Shown here: positions 19,342-21,042 of the stretch, piece by piece
Layout of the letters: every line of letters begins with the position of its first letter
Position numbering within the stretch: position 1 is the first letter of the stretch
Virus record (IMG/VR): IMGVR_UViG_3300034374_006741
Location: 1-21,042 of that record
DNA length: 21,042 bases
From: a virus
Direction: 5' to 3' (one strand)
The notes under the pieces: model-generated
What the model saw: the letters and a program-made list of their open reading frames with translations, nothing else
Databases searched by the model: none
What the model was told of the DNA's origin: nothing
Position numbers and translations under genes: made by a program

Positions 19342-19384
19342 GTATATATACTCTCTCTGAACGTAGTGAAGAGAGTATATATAC
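19342..19384 (+). repeat. Large hairpin with conserved loop, copy 2
   Basis: A 15-bp perfect stem (GTATATATACTCTCT with its complement) and the same 13-nt loop CTGAACGTAGTGA (19,357-19,369). Compared with copy 1, one C-G pair is a T-A pair, changed on both arms. Flanks GTGTT/AACAC and GAGAG/CTCTC extend the stem past a bulge. No T-run follows. Confidence 0.85.
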
Positions 19385-19399
19385 AACACCTCTCAAATG

Positions 19400-19413
19400 T
19401 TAAACTTCAAATC
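19400..19413 (+). promoter_or_regulatory. Leader motif variant TTAAACTTCAAATC, copy 4
   Basis: Two changes from copy 1 (C to A, and one inserted A late in the motif). It ends 9 bp before the ATG at 19,423 and lies 15 bp after the hairpin copy 2. Confidence 0.5.
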
Positions 19414-19422
19414 TCCAACACC

Positions 19423-19701
19423 ATGGACAACTTCTTTAAGCGCCCCGTCGGTGCAGCTGTGCTTGCACTCAATGACCTCCACTTCGGAAAGCATCTCAAT
19501 GACCTCAATCGGTGTGCTCGGCTTGTGCCCGAGGACGTGAAAGGCATGGCCTCTCTCATCTCCAACACCACATTCATGAGCGACGACGCGAAGGATGCGG
19601 TGATTGACACGCTGATTTCGTTCGCTGACACAGCCGAGCAACTCCAAGAGAAGTTGCTCAATGACATCATCGTGGACTCCGAAGATGTAGACCAATGCTG
19701 A
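19423..19701 (+). CDS. Small helical protein (92 aa)
   Basis: A 92-residue protein starting MDNFFKRPVGAAVLALNDLH. The frame is open further upstream through the hairpin and leader, but the ATG at 19,423 follows leader copy 4, so I chose it. It is mostly helical, with acidic residues towards the end (DTLISFADTAEQLQEKLLND, then IIVDSEDVDQC). No membrane segment or known motif. It heads a group of five overlapping genes. Function unknown. Confidence 0.65.
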   Translation: MDNFFKRPVGAAVLALNDLHFGKHLNDLNRCARLVPEDVKGMASLISNTTFMSDDAKDAVIDTLISFADTAEQLQEKLLNDIIVDSEDVDQC

Positions 19702-19799
19702 CAGCCATTCAGATATACGCAGGGTGGAGCATGGTGCTCTCCTGCATACGACTCTTGCTCATCGAAACGTTGAACTACTACGAATCCAAAGCACAATGA
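19695..19799 (+). CDS. Single-membrane-segment micro-protein (34 aa)
   Basis: An ATG at 19,695 overlaps the end of the 92-aa gene by 7 bp and opens a 34-residue frame. It reads MLTAIQIYAGWSMVLSCIRL, then LLIETLNYYESKAQ. Residues ~2-24 are hydrophobic enough for a membrane helix, interrupted by one Arg. Its stop overlaps the next ATG. It is the third tiny membrane-type protein on this strand. Its reality rests on the tight overlaps on both sides. Confidence 0.45.
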   Translation: MLTAIQIYAGWSMVLSCIRLLLIETLNYYESKAQ

Positions 19800-20110
19800 A
19801 ATTCACAGACTCCTTCAAGACCACACTCCCCTTCGTGTCAATGCGGACAGCATACGACGTAGACCTTGACGCCGCGAAGAACGTTGAGATGGACACCTCC
19901 ATCGGGATTGACCCCAACCATCAGTATGGTGGATGGTACGAAACATACGACCTTGACACAGGCGGTGACCGCTTCTATGCAGGCGGTGTGCTCGAAGTGT
20001 ACTGGGATGACAACGGAGAGGTACGCCTCACGGGGTACGATGGATGCTTCGAACTCCCTGAATATATCATCGAAGCCCTTGAAAAGAAGGGCGTAATCAT
20101 TGACCTATGA
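19796..20110 (+). CDS. Protein of unknown function (104 aa)
   Basis: A 104-residue acidic protein starting MKFTDSFKTTLPFVSMRTAY. The ATG overlaps the stop of the 34-aa gene; a longer upstream form would run through that gene. It has a beta-rich look: GGWYETYDLDTGGDRFYAGG, then VLEVYWDDNGEVRLTGYDGC, and a C-terminal helix ELPEYIIEALEKKGVIIDL. No catalytic motif is seen. The next gene starts inside its stop (ATGA). The family is not recognised. Confidence 0.68.
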   Translation: MKFTDSFKTTLPFVSMRTAYDVDLDAAKNVEMDTSIGIDPNHQYGGWYETYDLDTGGDRFYAGGVLEVYWDDNGEVRLTGYDGCFELPEYIIEALEKKGVIIDL

Positions 20111-20301
20111 CACAAGACAAATGCGAACGTGCAGTCGAGATACTGCGAGAGCAAGGCTTTGAAGCCTCCTATGTACAGGGGGCACCTGACGACCACGGAG
20201 TGTGGTTGGACTGCGTATGGAACGAGTCCTTGCAGGAGGCATACAGCTTCCGCCTCCACGACGAAGAAATCGAATACTATTCAAACGAATCCAAGGCATG
20301 A
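20107..20301 (+). CDS. Small protein of unknown function (64 aa)
   Basis: A 64-residue protein starting MTQDKCERAVEILREQGFEA. A first helix (2-17) is followed by strands (SYVQGAPDDHGVWLDCVWNE) and an acidic end (HDEEIEYYSNESKA). The helix-strand-strand layout is compact, with two Cys. It is coupled by ATGA overlaps to genes on both sides, and its start MTQ is also that of the next gene. The family is unknown. Confidence 0.65.
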   Translation: MTQDKCERAVEILREQGFEASYVQGAPDDHGVWLDCVWNESLQEAYSFRLHDEEIEYYSNESKA

Positions 20302-20444
20302 CACAAGCAGAACGACTCGACAACCGCACGAAGAACTGCGGGAGCTTCGAACTACACCTCATCCGAGCGTGGTTCAAGGCCGACAACATCAACAAGAAGA
20401 TTCTCGAAGAGGCCTTCGAGGGTACGATGTTCAACCTCAAATAG
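20298..20444 (+). CDS. Small protein of unknown function (48 aa)
   Basis: A 48-residue protein with an ATG overlapping the previous stop (ATGA). It begins MTQAERLDNRTKNCGSFELH, then LIRAWFKADNINKKILEEAF, and ends EGTMFNLK. It is probably a helix-turn-helix-sized bundle, but no clear DNA-binding motif is seen. It closes the third group; hairpin copy 3 starts 9 bp later. Function unknown. Confidence 0.6.
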   Translation: MTQAERLDNRTKNCGSFELHLIRAWFKADNINKKILEEAFEGTMFNLK

Positions 20445-20453
20445 AGAGTGTTA

Positions 20454-20494
20454 GTATATATCTCTCTCTGAACGTAGTGAAGAGAGATATATAC
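20454..20494 (+). repeat. Large hairpin with conserved loop, copy 3
   Basis: A 14-bp perfect stem (GTATATATCTCTCT with its complement) and the unchanged loop CTGAACGTAGTGA (20,468-20,480). Relative to copy 2, one base pair is lost from both arms at the same level. Flanks GTGTT/AACAC and GAGAG/CTCTC match copy 2. Confidence 0.85.
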
Positions 20495-20513
20495 AACACC
20501 TCTCAATAACAAA

Positions 20514-20528
20514 TTCAAACTTCAATTC
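20514..20528 (+). promoter_or_regulatory. Leader motif TTCAAACTTCAATTC, copy 5
   Basis: It ends 7 bp before the ATG at 20,536 and follows hairpin copy 3 by 19 bp, the same order as copies 1 and 4. Confidence 0.6.
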
Positions 20529-20535
20529 AATACCA

Positions 20536-20796
20536 ATGGACAACATCAAAGACATGACGAACGACGAGTTCATCAGCCACCTCATGACGGGGTACAACAA
20601 GCACGGGGCACTCGTGCAGATGGTGGTCATCGACTGCCTCCAACGTGGTCTTGACCACTACATCTCACACAAGGAACAAATCCTTGAGGAGCACAACAAG
20701 TCCCGTGAAGATGGGCGTATCTCCCTCATCAACATGGAGGCGTGGGTCTCCTGCTGTGAAGACACACAACAACGAATCCAAGACAAGTACTCATGA
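20536..20796 (+). CDS. Small protein of unknown function (86 aa)
   Basis: An 86-residue protein starting MDNIKDMTNDEFISHLMTGY. It is helical: KHGALVQMVVIDCLQRGLDH, YISHKEQILEEHNKSREDGR, then ISLINMEAWVSCCEDTQQRI. It resembles small phage proteins of the type that start DNMTDEEFxxHLMxxS(K)xGAL(M/A)QxFVxxAL, which are common and uncharacterised in tailed phages. No enzyme motif. It heads the fourth group; its stop overlaps the next ATG (ATGA). Confidence 0.7.
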   Translation: MDNIKDMTNDEFISHLMTGYNKHGALVQMVVIDCLQRGLDHYISHKEQILEEHNKSREDGRISLINMEAWVSCCEDTQQRIQDKYS

Positions 20797-20948
20797 CTAT
20801 GACACTCGGACCTAATCAAGTAGCCGTACTCGACTACTCAACCCGCAAAGTAGCGGTTGTAACGTTCGACGACATCAATGCCGTTGACGTAGAAGAATCC
20901 CTTTATGAACTCGGCTACGAAGTAGCTAATTGTGCATGGATGACATGA
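20793..20948 (+). CDS. Small beta-rich protein (51 aa)
   Basis: A 51-residue protein starting MTMTLGPNQVAVLDYSTRKV, then AVVTFDDINAVDVEESLYEL and ending GYEVANCAWMT. The order of strands and one helix (VAVLDYSTRKVAVVTFDD, DVEESLYELGYE) suggests a compact alpha/beta fold, like short proteins that pair as dimers. ATGA overlap with the 86-aa gene and with the next frame supports it as real. The family is unknown. Confidence 0.6.
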   Translation: MTMTLGPNQVAVLDYSTRKVAVVTFDDINAVDVEESLYELGYEVANCAWMT

Positions 20949-21042
20949 AAGACATCATCGAAGTAATTGTCGAACTCTCCCGTATGCAGGGACAGGCGAT
21001 CGACAGGGCACAGGCAGAGGCCATCAACACTGCCGTAGAAAA
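20945..21042 (+). CDS. Start of a protein cut by the right window edge
   Basis: An ATG at 20,945 in an ATGA overlap with the preceding stop opens a frame that continues to the edge; an in-frame ATG at 20,936 is also possible. The visible 32 residues (MKDIIEVIVELSRMQGQAID, then RAQAEAINTAVE) are helical. Too little is seen to assign a function. Confidence 0.5.
   Translation, partial: MKDIIEVIVELSRMQGQAIDRAQAEAINTAVE

Noticed and set aside
19273-19422. Upstream extension of the 92-aa gene
   Set aside because: The extension translates the end of the 62-aa gene, the hairpin and the leader motif. The ATG at 19,423 has the expected leader spacing.
18088-20494. The three large hairpins as a CRISPR array, transposon ends or ordinary terminators
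   Set aside because: Spacing is over 1 kb with genes between, there is no transposase or target duplication, and no T-run follows any copy.

Overview
This window looks like part of the genome of a tailed double-stranded DNA phage whose host is probably a member of the Bacteroidota. The phage call rests on a large terminase subunit, a portal protein, a scaffold-like protein, several small beta-rich virion proteins, a lytic transglycosylase domain and an M15 endolysin. The host call rests on repeated TAnnTTTG -7 boxes (best form ACTATATTTGCA) just upstream of leftward genes and on the lack of strong Shine-Dalgarno sequences. No integrase, repressor or other lysogeny gene is visible.

Region 1 (1-16,679) is transcribed almost wholly leftward (minus strand). 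Read in that direction it starts with a virion block: a 401-aa transglycosylase-domain protein, a 144-aa beta protein and a 479-aa Gly-rich protein, ending at a bidirectional terminator. Next come an M15 peptidase, a 331-aa beta-rich protein and a sulfotransferase-like protein, then small acidic proteins, a double-GroES-like chaperonin, a coiled-coil protein and an overlapping 47-aa ORF. A tRNA-like element, two tiny basic proteins, tRNA-Arg(TCT) and a small CxC/CxC protein lead into terminase and portal. The block ends with an Ig-like baseplate-type protein, a LamG-like protein, four tiny overlapping basic proteins, two related beta proteins, a 98-aa protein and a scaffold-like protein cut by the left edge. 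Two rightward genes interrupt it: a winged-helix protein (10,805-11,257) and a 56-aa secreted or membrane peptide (13,359-13,529).

Region 2 (16,680-17,434) is a strand switch without genes. It is packed with short perfect inverted repeats and a 20-bp perfect palindrome, and is a candidate origin or control region.

Region 3 (17,435-21,042) is rightward. It begins with a Lys/Ala-rich histone-H1-like gene whose coding sequence is itself full of perfect hairpins. Then come four groups of tiny genes, most joined by ATGA overlaps. The groups open with a repeated leader motif close to TTCAAACTTCAATC. Three boundaries carry a 14-15 bp hairpin with an invariant 13-nt loop (CTGAACGTAGTGA) and a covarying stem. 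This hairpin-plus-leader layout is the strongest candidate here for an undescribed regulatory system, probably of early or middle phage genes.
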